A stretch of 64,000 bases of DNA, taken from Prosthecodimorpha hirschii. GTDB lineage: Bacteria > Pseudomonadota > Alphaproteobacteria > Rhizobiales > Ancalomicrobiaceae. Position 1 is the stretch's first letter. Every line of letters begins with the position of its first letter. The stretch spans positions 3,072,668-3,136,667 of the forward strand of contig NZ_LJYW01000001.1 in assembly GCF_001305515.1 (NCBI RefSeq), in the 5' to 3' direction. Of the stretch, positions 18,537 through 27,740 are shown in pieces. Position numbers and translations under genes: made by a program. A model generated the notes under the pieces. The model searched no databases, was not told where the DNA came from, and was given only the letters and a program-made list of their open reading frames with translations.

Positions 18537-19232
18537 ATGCGTGCATTGATATTATTATTTTTTATGATCTGCAGCAATTCTGCTTTGGCGCTCAATCAAA
18601 GCGATTCTTCTCAGGTCCTTGCATATTGGGAAAATCTATTTGACGACCGGAATGTCCTCAGTTTGGAACGCGAAGCCGTTCAGCTGCGTCAACTGTCCGG
18701 CATGGCCTACCGAGACGAAGACCGACTGACCGTTACAGCCGCGAATGGCAAAGCCGTCTCCTTCGTCGATCGACCGGATTGCGATGGCCCGGAGGCAGCG
18801 GAATGCATCCGGCATCGCCTCGCCATGGTTCTTTCCAGCGTGAACGCAGTCCTCATTTTTCGCCAGCATTATGAGAATTATTCTTTTGCCCTGATCGATC
18901 TGAAGGAAGCAGCCACGTTTGATTTCAAGGATGTCCCCATCTTCTCGCCGGATAACCGTCATATTGCCGAGATCAGTAACGATCTGTCGACCGATGTCTT
19001 CATAAAGATATATGGATTCGATCAGAATGTTTTAACGGAAGAATATAGTGGTCACCCTTATTTCGACGACATGGGGAGCTCTGAATACAAACATCCAATC
19101 TGGCTCAACAGCCGTGAGCTCTCAGTGCAATCCGAAAAATTGGATCGGCAAAACAATACTAAGAGTGCCATTTCTTTTACTATAAAACTGGATAGCAATC
19201 GATCTTGGATTTTGAATTCCCTCCGCCAATAA
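18537..19232 (+). CDS. AT-rich orphan gene, predicted exported protein
   Basis: I do not recognise this 231-residue protein. It begins with a clear signal peptide (MRALILLFFMICSNSALA) and is otherwise soluble, with two Cys (CDGPEAAEC) and several beta-propeller-like phrases (FSPDNRHIAEISNDLSTDVF, broken here). Base use differs sharply from the surroundings: only 20 of 60 bases at 18541-18600 are G or C, with AT-rich 5' and 3' ends and a more GC-rich middle. GAGG at 18525-18528 fits the ATG at 18537 rather than those at 18510 or 18531. Probably horizontally acquired. Confidence 0.75.
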   Translation: MRALILLFFMICSNSALALNQSDSSQVLAYWENLFDDRNVLSLEREAVQLRQLSGMAYRDEDRLTVTAANGKAVSFVDRPDCDGPEAAECIRHRLAMVLSSVNAVLIFRQHYENYSFALIDLKEAATFDFKDVPIFSPDNRHIAEISNDLSTDVFIKIYGFDQNVLTEEYSGHPYFDDMGSSEYKHPIWLNSRELSVQSEKLDRQNNTKSAISFTIKLDSNRSWILNSLRQ

Positions 19233-19315
19233 ATGTCATCCGTCTCCAATATTCCATATGAGAACGGCACGAATCTCGGGCGAACTTCCTGATATTCGAG
19301 ACACGCGAGCCTCGC

Positions 19316-20470
19316 TCACGCCGCCAGGTCGGCGACGATAGCGTCCAGGATGGCGAAGCCGGCCGGGGTGGCCCTGAGGCGACCGTCGGGGGTGATCTCG
19401 ACCAGGCCGTGGCCGGTCAGATCGGCGAGCCGGCTCGGATCCAGCGCGCGGCCGGAAATGGTCTCGAAGCGGGCGAGATCGAGGCCCTCGGCGAGGCGCA
19501 GGCCCATCAGCAGATACTCGTCGCCCTGCTCGTCGAGCGTCAGGAGATCGTCGACCGTGCGGCCGTGGCCTTGCGTCTCGACGCGCTGCAGCCAGCGCTC
19601 CGGCACCTTCTCGTCGGCGGTGGCATGGCGGCCGTCGCCGAGCACGAGCCGGCCGTGGGCACCCGGGCCGATGCCGACATATTCGCCATAGCGCCAGTAG
19701 ACCAGATTGTGCCGGCATTCCGCGCCCGGCACGGCATGGTTGGAGACCTCATAGGCCGGCATGCCGGCGGCTTCGAGCAGGCCGCGCGTCGCCTCGTAGA
19801 GATCGGCGGCGGTGTCCTCGTCGGGGGTGACCAGCTTGCCGAGCCGGTGCAGGTCGGCGAAGCGGGTGCCCTCCTCGATGGTCAGCTGGTAGACCGACAG
19901 GTGGTCGGCGGCGAAATCGAGCGCCCGGCGCAGTTCCGCCGTCCAGGCCTCGACGGTCTGTTTCGGCCGGGCATAGATCAGGTCGAAGGAGAGCCGCGGG
20001 AAGGTCTCGCGCGCGAGCCCGATCGCCTTCAGGGCCTCTTCCACATTGTGCAGCCGGCCGAGGCTCTTCAGGTCGGCATCGTTCAGCGCCTGCACGCCGA
20101 GCGAGACGCGGTTGACGCCGGCCGCCCGGTAGCCGCGGAAGCGCTCGGCCTCGACGCTGGACGGGTTGGCCTCCAGGGTGATCTCGACATCGCTCGCCAG
20201 CCGCCAATGCCCGGCGATGGCGTCGATCACCGCGCCGACGGTCGCCGGCGCCATCAGGGACGGCGTGCCGCCGCCGAGAAAGACCGAGGTGACGGTGCGC
20301 CCGGGCACCAGCGCGGCGTCATGGGCGATCGCCGCCGTGAGGGCCCGCGCCCAGCGCGCCTGGTCGGGCGGATCGTGGCGGACATGGCTGTTGAAGTCGC
20401 AATAGGGGCACTTGGCCGCGCAGAAGGGCCAGTGCAGGTAGATGCCGAAACCGGGCTCGGTGGCGCTCAT
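19316..20470 (-). CDS. hemW: Radical SAM haem chaperone HemW
   Basis: A 384-residue radical SAM protein. HemW, formerly called oxygen-independent coproporphyrinogen oxidase-like, binds haem and delivers it to target enzymes. The cluster motif is C17-AAK-C21-PY-C24-DF: the Phe after the third residue distinguishes HemW from HemN, which has a fourth Cys. GGGTPSLM and the HemN C-terminal domain (LTLDEQGDEYLLMGLRLAEGLD) follow. It ends the operon rph-rdgB-hemW, 9 bases after rdgB, a standard alphaproteobacterial arrangement. Confidence 0.95.
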   Translation of the reverse strand: MSATEPGFGIYLHWPFCAAKCPYCDFNSHVRHDPPDQARWARALTAAIAHDAALVPGRTVTSVFLGGGTPSLMAPATVGAVIDAIAGHWRLASDVEITLEANPSSVEAERFRGYRAAGVNRVSLGVQALNDADLKSLGRLHNVEEALKAIGLARETFPRLSFDLIYARPKQTVEAWTAELRRALDFAADHLSVYQLTIEEGTRFADLHRLGKLVTPDEDTAADLYEATRGLLEAAGMPAYEVSNHAVPGAECRHNLVYWRYGEYVGIGPGAHGRLVLGDGRHATADEKVPERWLQRVETQGHGRTVDDLLTLDEQGDEYLLMGLRLAEGLDLARFETISGRALDPSRLADLTGHGLVEITPDGRLRATPAGFAILDAIVADLAA

Positions 20471-20479
20471 CGGCTCCGC

Positions 20480-21115
20480 TCAAGGCTCCAGGCAGGCGCG
20501 GGCGAACAGCGAGAAGGCGCGCGCCCGATGCGAGAGGCCGTCGCGACCCGGACCGCGGCCGTGCTTCTCCTCGCGCGTCATCTCGCCGAAGGTGCGCGTC
20601 TCGCCCTCGGGCAGGAACATCGGATCGTAGCCGAAGCCGAGCTCGCCGCGCGGCGGCCAGACCAGCGTGCCGTGAACCTCGCCGCGGAAGGTCTCGATAT
20701 GGCCGTCCGGCCAGGCGAGGCAGAGCGCGGCGACGAAATAGGCATGCCGGGCCTCGGGCGCGACCGCGCCCTTCTGCTGCAGCAGTTCCTCGACATTGCG
20801 CATGGCGCGACCGAAATCCTTGTCCGGACCCGCCCAGCGCGCCGAATAGATGCCCGGATCGCCGCCGAGCGCGGTGACGGCAAGGCCGGAATCGTCGGCG
20901 AGCGCCGGCAGGCCGGAGGCTTCGGCCGCCGCCCGCGCCTTCAGCTCGGCATTGGCCTCGAAGGTCGTGCCGGTCTCCTCGGGCTCCGGCAGGCCGAGGC
21001 TGCCGGCCGAGACGGCCTCGAAGCCGTAGGGCCGGACCAGATCCTCGATCTCGACCAGCTTGCCCTTGTTGTGGGTGGCGACGACCAGCCGGCCGCCGGC
21101 GAGCCGGCGCGCCAT
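20480..21115 (-). CDS. rdgB: XTP/dITP diphosphatase (RdgB/HAM1)
   Basis: A 211-residue house-cleaning pyrophosphatase that removes deaminated purine nucleotides (dITP, XTP). Motifs: [18 protein letters not shown] at the N-terminus, [15 protein letters not shown] with the catalytic Asp pair, [19 protein letters not shown] and the C-terminal LSHRARA. Its ATG shares one base with the rph stop (TGATG), so translation is coupled. Upstream in-frame sequence lies inside rph and is discarded. Confidence 0.96.
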   Translation of the reverse strand: MARRLAGGRLVVATHNKGKLVEIEDLVRPYGFEAVSAGSLGLPEPEETGTTFEANAELKARAAAEASGLPALADDSGLAVTALGGDPGIYSARWAGPDKDFGRAMRNVEELLQQKGAVAPEARHAYFVAALCLAWPDGHIETFRGEVHGTLVWPPRGELGFGYDPMFLPEGETRTFGEMTREEKHGRGPGRDGLSHRARAFSLFARACLEP

Positions 21116-21828
21116 CACAGGATCGCCATGCGCTGGAGATCGACCAGGCGGGCGATGCCGCCGCGGGCGAGATCCAGCAGGGCGTTGAGCTCTTCGGGCG
21201 TGAACGGCTTGCCCTCGGCGGTGCCCTGGATTTCGACGATGCCGCCCGAGCCGGTCATGACGAAATTGGCGTCGGTCTCGGCCGCGGAATCCTCCGCATA
21301 GTCGAGATCGAGCACCGGCGTGCCGCGATAGATGCCGCACGAGATGGCCGCGACATGGTCCTTCAGCACCTTGCCGTCGACCATCTTGCGCACGCGCATC
21401 CATTCCAGGCAGTCGCGCAGCGCCAGCCAGGCGCCGGTGATCGCCGCCGTGCGGGTGCCGCCATCGGCCTGGATCACGTCGCAGTCGATCGAGATCTGCC
21501 GCTCGCCGAGCGCTTCCAGATCGACCACGGCGCGGAGCGACCGGCCGATCAGACGCTGGATCTCCTGGGTGCGGCCGGACGGCTTGCCGGAATTGACCTC
21601 GCGCCGGGTCCGGTCATGGGTCGCGCGCGGCAGCATGCCGTATTCGGCCGTGACCCAGCCGCGCCGCTGGCCGCGCAGCCAGGACGGCACGCCGTCCTCG
21701 AGGCTCGCCGTGCAGAACACGTGGGTATCGCCGAACTTGACCAGGCAGGAGCCTTCCGCATGCTTGGACACGCCGCGCTCAAGCGTGACGGGGCGCAATT
21801 CGTCGTGAGCGCGTTTGGACGGACGCAT
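21115..21828 (-). CDS. rph: Ribonuclease PH
   Basis: A 237-residue phosphorolytic 3'-5' exoribonuclease that trims tRNA 3' ends. The family sequence is complete: [62 protein letters not shown] and [19 protein letters not shown]. The true ATG is at 21828; the open frame to 22077 overlaps the hrcA start region and is spurious. Divergent from hrcA with 169 bases between, a conserved arrangement in Rhizobiales. Confidence 0.97.
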   Translation of the reverse strand: MRPSKRAHDELRPVTLERGVSKHAEGSCLVKFGDTHVFCTASLEDGVPSWLRGQRRGWVTAEYGMLPRATHDRTRREVNSGKPSGRTQEIQRLIGRSLRAVVDLEALGERQISIDCDVIQADGGTRTAAITGAWLALRDCLEWMRVRKMVDGKVLKDHVAAISCGIYRGTPVLDLDYAEDSAAETDANFVMTGSGGIVEIQGTAEGKPFTPEELNALLDLARGGIARLVDLQRMAIL

Positions 21829-21997
21829 GGGAGCCTCGGTCGGTTCGAAGGAGCGATGTCGGGTGGGTCGGGACGGTTCCGTAGCCGAGGCGGCCGGACG
21901 CATGCAAGCAAAATGGCCCGATCCCGGGAACGAGAATTGCACGGACGGCGCCGCCGTGGTTCCATCATCCCCCCCCTCCAACCTGTCAGAAAGTCCG

Positions 21998-23077
21998 ATG
22001 ATCCAGCCCCCGAAGGTCCCGCAAGCCGGCTCGCTCGCCCAGATCGACGAGCGCTCGCGGGAGATCTTCCGCCGCATCGTCGAATCCTATCTGGAGACCG
22101 GCGAACCGGTCGGTTCGCGCAATGTCTCGAAGGTGCTGCCGATCGCGCTGTCGCCGGCCTCGGTGCGCAACGTGATGCAGGATCTGGAACATCTCGGCCT
22201 GATCTACGCCCCGCACACCTCCGCCGGGCGGCTGCCGACCGAGGTCGGGCTGCGCTTCTTCGTCGACGCGCTGATGGAGGTCGGCGATCTCAGCCTCGAA
22301 GAGCGCACGCGCATCGAGGCCGAGGTCAAGGCCGGCGGGGCGCCGCGCTCGTCCGAACAGGTGCTGACCGAGGCGAGCCAATTGCTCTCCGGCCTGTCGC
22401 GCGGCGCCGGCATCGTGCTGACCAACAAGTCCGACCTGCGCCTGAAGCATATCGAGTTCGTCCGGCTGGAACCCGGCAAGGGCCTCGTCGTGCTGGTCGG
22501 CGAGGACGGCAATGTCGAGAACCGCATCGTCGAACTGCCGGCCGGCCTGCCCTCCTCCGCCCTGGTCGAAGCCGCCAATTTCATCAATGCCAATATCCGC
22601 GGCCGGACGCTCAACGAGGCGCGCGCCGAGATCGAGCGCCTGCAGATCGAGCGCCAGGCGCAGCTCGACGAACTGACCGCGCGCGTGGTCGAGGCCGGGC
22701 TGGTCAGCTGGGCCGGCGCCGCGGAGGGCCGGCCGCAGCAATTGATCGTGCGCGGCCGCTCGAACCTGCTCGAGGACGTGAAGGCGGCCGAGGATCTGGA
22801 GCGGCTGCGGCTCTTGTTCGACGATCTCGAACGCAACCGCGACCTGATCCAGCTGCTCGGTTCGGCCGAGCGCGGCGACGGCGTGCGCATCTTCATCGGT
22901 TCGGAAAACAAGCTGTTCTCGCTGTCCGGCTCGTCGCTGGTGGTCTCGCCCTATCGCGACAAGGAGAACCGCATCGTCGGCGCCCTCGGGGTGATCGGGC
23001 CGACCCGCCTCAACTACGGCCGGATCATCCCGATGGTCGATTTCACCGCCAAGGTCGTCGGCCACCTGCTGGGCTGA
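21998..23077 (+). CDS. hrcA: Heat-inducible transcription repressor HrcA
   Basis: A 359-residue repressor of class I heat-shock genes (groESL and others) that binds the CIRCE operator. It has an N-terminal winged helix ([43 protein letters not shown], shown only to mark it, residues about 21-63; the key residues are [13 protein letters not shown]), then the GAF-like domain and the C-terminal segment [18 protein letters not shown]. In many bacteria grpE follows hrcA; here hslV follows. I see no CIRCE element nearby, so autoregulation is not shown. The Shine-Dalgarno before the ATG is weak. Confidence 0.96.
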   Translation: MIQPPKVPQAGSLAQIDERSREIFRRIVESYLETGEPVGSRNVSKVLPIALSPASVRNVMQDLEHLGLIYAPHTSAGRLPTEVGLRFFVDALMEVGDLSLEERTRIEAEVKAGGAPRSSEQVLTEASQLLSGLSRGAGIVLTNKSDLRLKHIEFVRLEPGKGLVVLVGEDGNVENRIVELPAGLPSSALVEAANFINANIRGRTLNEARAEIERLQIERQAQLDELTARVVEAGLVSWAGAAEGRPQQLIVRGRSNLLEDVKAAEDLERLRLLFDDLERNRDLIQLLGSAERGDGVRIFIGSENKLFSLSGSSLVVSPYRDKENRIVGALGVIGPTRLNYGRIIPMVDFTAKVVGHLLG

Positions 23078-23242
23078 CCCGGACGGCCGTGGCGGACGGC
23101 GGGTGCTGGCAATTCCGCAAGGCCATGCCTACATGCCGGTCCGACCACCCCTGCCCCAGCGTTTCCGTCCCGGCGGACCGGCGATCTTCCTGCTGCCGTC
23201 CGACCGTCCCGCCGTTCCGGAACCGCGCCCGGAGTACCCTTC

Positions 23243-23806
23243 ATGGACGATACCCGTTCCTCCGCCCCCGTCTGGCACGGCACCACCATCCTGGCGGTGC
23301 GCAAGAACGGGCGCGTCGTGCTGGCCGGCGACGGCCAGGTCAGCGTCGGCCAGACGGTGATGAAATCGACCGCCCGCAAGGTCCGCTCGATCGCCAAGGG
23401 CGAGGTCATCACCGGCTTTGCCGGCGCGACCGCCGATGCCTTCACGCTGTTCGAACGGCTGGAAGCCAAGCTCGAACAATATCCGCGCCAGCTGACCCGC
23501 GCCTGCGTCGAGCTCGCCAAGGACTGGCGCCAGGACCGCTACCTCCGCCGTCTGGAGGCGATGATGCTGGTCGCCGACAAGGGCGTCACCCTGGTGCTGA
23601 CCGGCACCGGCGACGTGCTGGAGCCCGAGGGCCATGTCATGGGCATCGGCTCCGGCGGCAACTATGCGCTCGCCGCCGCCAAGGCGCTGATGGACACCGA
23701 GCACGACGCCGAAACGATCGCCCGTAAGGCGATGGCGATCGCCGCCGAGATCTGCGTCTACACCAACACCAATCTGACGATCGAATCGCTGGCGAGCGAC
23801 CTCTGA
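23243..23806 (+). CDS. hslV: ATP-dependent protease subunit HslV (ClpQ)
   Basis: A 187-residue proteasome-like threonine peptidase. The catalytic Thr is in [10 protein letters not shown] (Thr14 or Thr15 as translated), so 13 N-terminal residues must be removed to expose it; alphaproteobacterial HslV often has such a short propeptide. Other family sequence: [34 protein letters not shown] and [14 protein letters not shown]. It forms a two-ring dodecamer capped by HslU, whose gene follows 160 bases later. Confidence 0.96.
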   Translation: MDDTRSSAPVWHGTTILAVRKNGRVVLAGDGQVSVGQTVMKSTARKVRSIAKGEVITGFAGATADAFTLFERLEAKLEQYPRQLTRACVELAKDWRQDRYLRRLEAMMLVADKGVTLVLTGTGDVLEPEGHVMGIGSGGNYALAAAKALMDTEHDAETIARKAMAIAAEICVYTNTNLTIESLASDL

Positions 23807-23966
23807 CGGCGGCCAAGCCGCTCGGCGGCCTCGCCGCCCCGGCGGCTTTGCCGCATGGCGGTTCTGCCGCCCGCGGTGGCCCTGCCGCATGACGGGCCTC
23901 GGCCCCCTCGCCTGCCGCCCCCCGACGCCACACCCCTTTGCGGCCCCGCCGCCCGGACACGCCCCG

Positions 23967-25283
23967 ATGACCAGTTTCTCCCCGCGCGAAATCGTCTCCG
24001 AACTCGACCGCTACATCGTCGGCCAGAAGGACGCCAAGCGCGCCGTCGCCGTCGCGCTCCGGAACCGCTGGCGCCGCCAGCAGCTCGAAGGCGCCATGCG
24101 CGACGAGGTGCTGCCGAAGAACATCCTGATGATCGGCCCGACCGGCGTCGGCAAGACCGAGATCTCGCGCCGGCTGGCCAAGCTCGCCAACGCGCCGTTC
24201 CTGAAGATCGAGGCGACCAAGTTCACCGAGGTCGGCTATGTCGGCCGCGACGTGGAGAGCATCGTGCGCGACCTGGTCGAGGTCGGCATCGGCCTCGTCA
24301 AGACGGCCAAGCGCGAGCAGGTGCAGGCCAAGGCGCATCTCTCCGCGGAGGAGCGCGTGCTCGACGCGCTGGTCGGCAAGGGCGCGAGCCCGGCCACCCG
24401 GGAGGCGTTCCGGGCGAAGCTGCGCGCCGGCGAACTCGACGACAAGGAGATCGAGATCGAGGTTGCGCCGGGCGGCCCGGGCGCCGGCATGCCGAATTTC
24501 GAGATGCCCAACCTGCCGGGCGGCGTCGGCGTCATCAATATCGGCGAGATGATCGGCAAGGCCCTCGGCGGCAACCGGAAGCCGCGCCGCGTCTTCGTCA
24601 AGGACAGCCACAAGCTCCTGATCGCCGAGGAATCCGACAAGCTGCTCGATCAGGATCAGGTCGTCCAGGAGGCGATCCGGGCGGTCGAAGAGGACGGCAT
24701 CGTGTTCCTGGACGAGATCGACAAGATCTGCGCCCGGTCCGACGGCATGCGCGGCGGTGCCGATGTCAGCCGCGAGGGCGTGCAGCGCGACCTGCTGCCG
24801 CTGATCGAGGGCACCACGGTGGCGACCAAATACGGGCCGGTGAAGACCGACCACATCCTGTTCATCGCCTCCGGCGCGTTCCATGTCGCGACCCCGGCCG
24901 ACCTCCTGCCGGAACTGCAGGGCCGCCTGCCGATCCGGGTCGAGTTGAAGCCGCTCGACCGCGAGGATTTCCGCCGCATCCTGACCGAGACCGAGGCCAG
25001 CCTGATCAAGCAGTATGTCGCGCTGATGCGGACGGAGGGCGTCGAACTAATCTTCACCGACGACTGCATCGACGAGATCGCCTCGGTCGCCGTCGACATC
25101 AACGCGACGGTCGAGAATATCGGCGCCCGCCGACTGCAGACCGTGATGGAGCGGATCCTGGACGACATCTCCTTCACCGCGCCCGACCAGTTCGGCCAGA
25201 CCGTCACCGTCGACCGCGCCTATGTCCGTGCCCATATCGGCGACCTGGCCAAGAACGCCGACCTGAGCCGGTTCATTTTGTGA
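23967..25283 (+). CDS. hslU: HslU AAA+ ATPase of the HslVU protease
   Basis: A 438-residue ClpX-family unfoldase. Starts [20 protein letters not shown], the standard N-terminus; upstream in-frame sequence is discarded. Walker [18 protein letters not shown], Walker [12 protein letters not shown], the GYVGRDVES pore loop and the C-terminal RFIL tail, which docks into HslV pockets, are all present. The I-domain (between about residues 110 and 240) contains a Gly/Pro-rich stretch. A sigma-70-type promoter for a small RNA begins 20 bases after the stop. Confidence 0.97.
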   Translation: MTSFSPREIVSELDRYIVGQKDAKRAVAVALRNRWRRQQLEGAMRDEVLPKNILMIGPTGVGKTEISRRLAKLANAPFLKIEATKFTEVGYVGRDVESIVRDLVEVGIGLVKTAKREQVQAKAHLSAEERVLDALVGKGASPATREAFRAKLRAGELDDKEIEIEVAPGGPGAGMPNFEMPNLPGGVGVINIGEMIGKALGGNRKPRRVFVKDSHKLLIAEESDKLLDQDQVVQEAIRAVEEDGIVFLDEIDKICARSDGMRGGADVSREGVQRDLLPLIEGTTVATKYGPVKTDHILFIASGAFHVATPADLLPELQGRLPIRVELKPLDREDFRRILTETEASLIKQYVALMRTEGVELIFTDDCIDEIASVAVDINATVENIGARRLQTVMERILDDISFTAPDQFGQTVTVDRAYVRAHIGDLAKNADLSRFIL

Positions 25284-25302
25284 CGGCGCGTCACTCCGAT
25301 TC

Positions 25303-25331
25303 TTGAAAATCGGCGGAAACACGCTTAGATA
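25303..25331 (+). promoter_or_regulatory. Sigma-70-type promoter of a candidate small RNA
   Basis: TTGAAA at 25303-25308, exactly 17 bases, then TAGATA at 25326-25331 within GCTTAGATAG, similar to the alphaproteobacterial -10 pattern. The predicted start is near 25338, the first base of a long hairpin. No coding start follows downstream on this strand. Confidence 0.65.
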
Positions 25332-25337
25332 GTGGAA

Positions 25338-25431
25338 GGGCAGGCACGCGCCGGATTGTCTCGGAGTTGCCTTCGGGCGGCAGCACCCTTCGCGGTGTGG
25401 ATCACGAGCCGGGGGCCTGCCCTTTACGTTT
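25338..25431 (+). ncRNA. Candidate small RNA downstream of hslU
   Basis: A perfect 10-bp closing stem (25336-25345 with 25415-25424) encloses about 70 bases that fold into two short hairpins with UUCG-like loops: GUUGCC/GGCGGC around 25366-25381 and CACC/GGUG around 25384-25397. CUCG/CGAG (25359-25362 with 25404-25408) may pair between. TTTACGTTT follows the closing stem. A strong promoter sits directly upstream. A second hairpin, CGTCGAG/CTCGACG at 25462-25488, lies further on. The fold is not SRP RNA, tmRNA or RNase P RNA. No known family recognised. Confidence 0.5.
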
Positions 25432-25536
25432 CGAAGTATCGGAAGAATGCGTCCTGCTGTTCGTCGAGCCGGCTTTTGGCCCTCGACGGAACGAGCGTGA
25501 GCCCGTAACTGATCGCTGAGCCATCCATTTACGGCC

Positions 25537-25908
25537 TCACACCCCGTCCTTCGCGGCGGCGGCGCGCAGGCGGAAGGTCAGGTCGCGCAGCGAGGTCTTG
25601 GACAGGCCGCGGATGCGGGCGGCGAGAAGGTTGGCGAGTTCGGTCGCCTCCGGCTCGAGGCCGGAGGTGTCGATCACGATGCGCGGATCGGAGGCCTCGG
25701 CGAGGCGCTGCAATTCCTCGGCCTCGTCCCAGATGACGTTGAAATAGGCGATGATGCGCTGGACCATGAACCAGGTCGGCACGCCGCGCTTGCCGTGTTC
25801 GAGCGCCGACAGATAGGCGGCCGAGACGCCGAGCCCCTCGGCCATCTGGCGCAGCGTGACGCCGCGCTGGCGGCGCAATTCGCGCAGCTTGGCGCCGAAC
25901 GGGGTCAT
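25537..25908 (-). CDS. Helix-turn-helix (Xre-type) DNA-binding protein
   Basis: A 123-residue protein with a Cro/C1-type HTH at about residues 5-60: KLRELRRQRGVTLRQMAEGLGVSAAYLSALEHGKRG contains the two helices and turn (key residues QMAEGLGVSAAYLSALE). The C-terminal half is helical and unassigned. Its ATG overlaps the smr stop by four bases (ATGA), so it is translationally coupled to smr. The hslU-smr-mltA-timA neighbourhood with an HTH protein recurs in Rhizobiales. Targets unknown. Confidence 0.88.
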   Translation of the reverse strand: MTPFGAKLRELRRQRGVTLRQMAEGLGVSAAYLSALEHGKRGVPTWFMVQRIIAYFNVIWDEAEELQRLAEASDPRIVIDTSGLEPEATELANLLAARIRGLSKTSLRDLTFRLRAAAAKDGV

Positions 25909-26546
25909 GGATCGATCTCGATCGTCAGGTGGCGCGGCCGGCGCAGGCGGACATAGAGCGCGCCGGCGCCGCCATGGGCGGTATGGGCCTCGTCGAAGCC
26001 GATCACCACGTCGCGCAGGTCCGGCATCGCAAGCCATTGCGGCACCACCCGGCGCAGGATGCCGCGCTCCTCGCCGCCGAGCGCATAGGGTCCCGACGAA
26101 CTGCGCCCCTTGCCGGTGATCACGATCACCATGCGGGTGCCACGGGCCTGCGCGCCGGCCAGGAAGCGGCGCAGTTCGCGATAGGCGTCGTGCTGCGTCA
26201 TGCCGTGCAGGTCGAGCCGCTCCTCGATCGCCATCGTGCCGCGCACCAGCTTGCGCCGGGTGCGGGTGTCGATCGGGGCCAGCGGGGTCGGCGAGGGCTT
26301 GGCCTTCGGTTTGCCGGGCGCCTCGGGCGCCGGGTGGCGCGGCGGCGGCGGATGGGCGGTCGGGGAGGCGGCCGAGACGGGCGCGTCGTCGTGGACCGGC
26401 TCGGTCAGCGGTTCGGCCGGCGCAGGAGCGGCGGCCTTGCGGCGCCGGCGGCGGGCGAGGAGCGGGGAGACCGATTCGGCCACCTTGTCCCAGAGCGCCT
26501 TTTCCTCGTCGCTCAAGCCACGATTGCGTCGCCGCCCGCCGCCCAT
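25905..26546 (-). CDS. Smr domain protein
   Basis: A 213-residue protein with an N-terminal charged region, a Pro/Ala-rich linker (residues about 40-90) and a C-terminal Smr (small MutS-related) domain. Signature pieces are LDLHGMTQHDAYRELRRFL, VIVITGKGRSS and the end RLRRPRHL. Smr domains nick or bind branched DNA or act on RNA; the bacterial stand-alone versions are poorly defined, though one acts in ribosome rescue. It lies three bases after mltA and overlaps the HTH gene. Confidence 0.88.
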   Translation of the reverse strand: MGGGRRRNRGLSDEEKALWDKVAESVSPLLARRRRRKAAAPAPAEPLTEPVHDDAPVSAASPTAHPPPPRHPAPEAPGKPKAKPSPTPLAPIDTRTRRKLVRGTMAIEERLDLHGMTQHDAYRELRRFLAGAQARGTRMVIVITGKGRSSSGPYALGGEERGILRRVVPQWLAMPDLRDVVIGFDEAHTAHGGAGALYVRLRRPRHLTIEIDP

Positions 26547-26549
26547 CGC

Positions 26550-27650
26550 TTACTCCTTCGGCACGAGCAGCACGAAGGCACGGGGAACGTCCCGGATCAA
26601 GCCGGCGCGACGTCCCGCCTCCGCATCGCAGCCGACGAAGACATCGCCGCGTGCCGGCCCGACGATGGCCGATCCGGTATCCTGCGCCACCATCAGCCGG
26701 CGGAACGGCATCCGCGCGCCGTCCGGCCCGAGCGGCAGGTCGGCATCGAGGAAGATCGGCGTGCCGAAGGTGTGCAGCAGGCGGTCCACCGCCAGCGACC
26801 GGCCGGGCGTGATCTGCACCCCGGCCGCCGCGACCGCGCCGAGGGTCGGATCGAGATCCGGCGTCTCGCGGAAGAAGATGTAGGACCGGTTCTCGCGCAT
26901 CAGCGCCCGGCCGCGCACCGGATCGGCCTTCAGCCAGGCGATCAGCCGGTCGGCGGTCATCTCGGCCGCCGGCGCGACGCCGCGCTCGACCAGGAGCCGG
27001 CCGATCGAGGTGTAGGGCCAGCCGGCCTTGCCGTCATAGGTCACCCGCAGGGTGCCGCCGCCGGCGAGGCGGATGCGGGCCGAGCCCTGGACATGGATGA
27101 AATAGGCCTCGACCGGGTCTTCCAGATAGACCAGTTCCAGCCCGCGACCGGCCAGCGCGCCGTCCTCGATCGCCGCCCGGTCGTGATAGGGCACGATCCC
27201 GTCGGCACTCGCCCGCGCGAAGGCGAAGGCCGGATCGAGGCCGGGCGGCCGGTTGTGGTCGCGAATGTCGACGAGATCGTCGGGGCGCCGCAGAAGCGGC
27301 ACCGTGAAGCGCGTCGTGGGGACGAGCGAGCCCTCGACCTCCGGCTCGAAATAGCCGGTCAGGAAGGGCGCGCCCTCGGCGGGCTCGACCGCGACCGGGC
27401 GGAACCGGGTTTCGAAGAAGGCGCGCGCGGACCGGTCGTCGAACGGCGCCGCCGCCAGGGCCGCCCCGGCGATGCGGGCGAGCGCCGCGCCGTCGACGCC
27501 GAGGGTCCGGGTGCGCGGCGGGTCGTCGGCCATCCGGGCGGCGGAAAGCAGGAAGGCCGCCATGGCTTCGCCGTGGCGATCCTCGGGCCAGCCGGGGAGG
27601 GCGGCGAAGGGCAGATCGCGAAAGCGGAAACCGGTCGGCATGTCGGGCAT
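26550..27650 (-). CDS. mltA: MltA-type membrane-bound lytic murein transglycosylase
   Basis: A 366-residue MltA/3D-domain protein that cleaves peptidoglycan to 1,6-anhydromuropeptides. Family sequence: FLTGYFEPEVEGS, IVPYHDRAAIEDGAL, YIFFRETPDLDPTLGAVAAAGV and the 3D catalytic segment LMVAQDTGSAIVGPARGDVFVG with the Asp equivalent to E. coli Asp308. I see no N-terminal signal peptide or lipobox from any start (ATG 27650 or 27641), although the enzyme should work in the periplasm; either export is unusual or the start lies further upstream. It is followed by smr with three bases between. Confidence 0.9.
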   Translation of the reverse strand: MPDMPTGFRFRDLPFAALPGWPEDRHGEAMAAFLLSAARMADDPPRTRTLGVDGAALARIAGAALAAAPFDDRSARAFFETRFRPVAVEPAEGAPFLTGYFEPEVEGSLVPTTRFTVPLLRRPDDLVDIRDHNRPPGLDPAFAFARASADGIVPYHDRAAIEDGALAGRGLELVYLEDPVEAYFIHVQGSARIRLAGGGTLRVTYDGKAGWPYTSIGRLLVERGVAPAAEMTADRLIAWLKADPVRGRALMRENRSYIFFRETPDLDPTLGAVAAAGVQITPGRSLAVDRLLHTFGTPIFLDADLPLGPDGARMPFRRLMVAQDTGSAIVGPARGDVFVGCDAEAGRRAGLIRDVPRAFVLLVPKE

Positions 27651-27740
27651 CGGGCTCGGCGGGGTCGGGGTGAGCCCAGGAACCGGAAGCGCCGGCGCCG
27701 GGCCGGGTCGCGATCGGCGCGGCGGCGTTCGGCGGGCGTG

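Noticed and set aside
21829..21997. CIRCE operator in front of hrcA
   Set aside because: No TTAGCACTC-N9-GAGTGCTAA or close variant was seen.
25338..25431. 6S RNA or SRP RNA as identity of the candidate small RNA
   Set aside because: The SRP GGUCAGG...GGAAGG...AGCAGCC apical domain is absent, and at ~90 bases with two inner hairpins it is too short and differently shaped for 6S.
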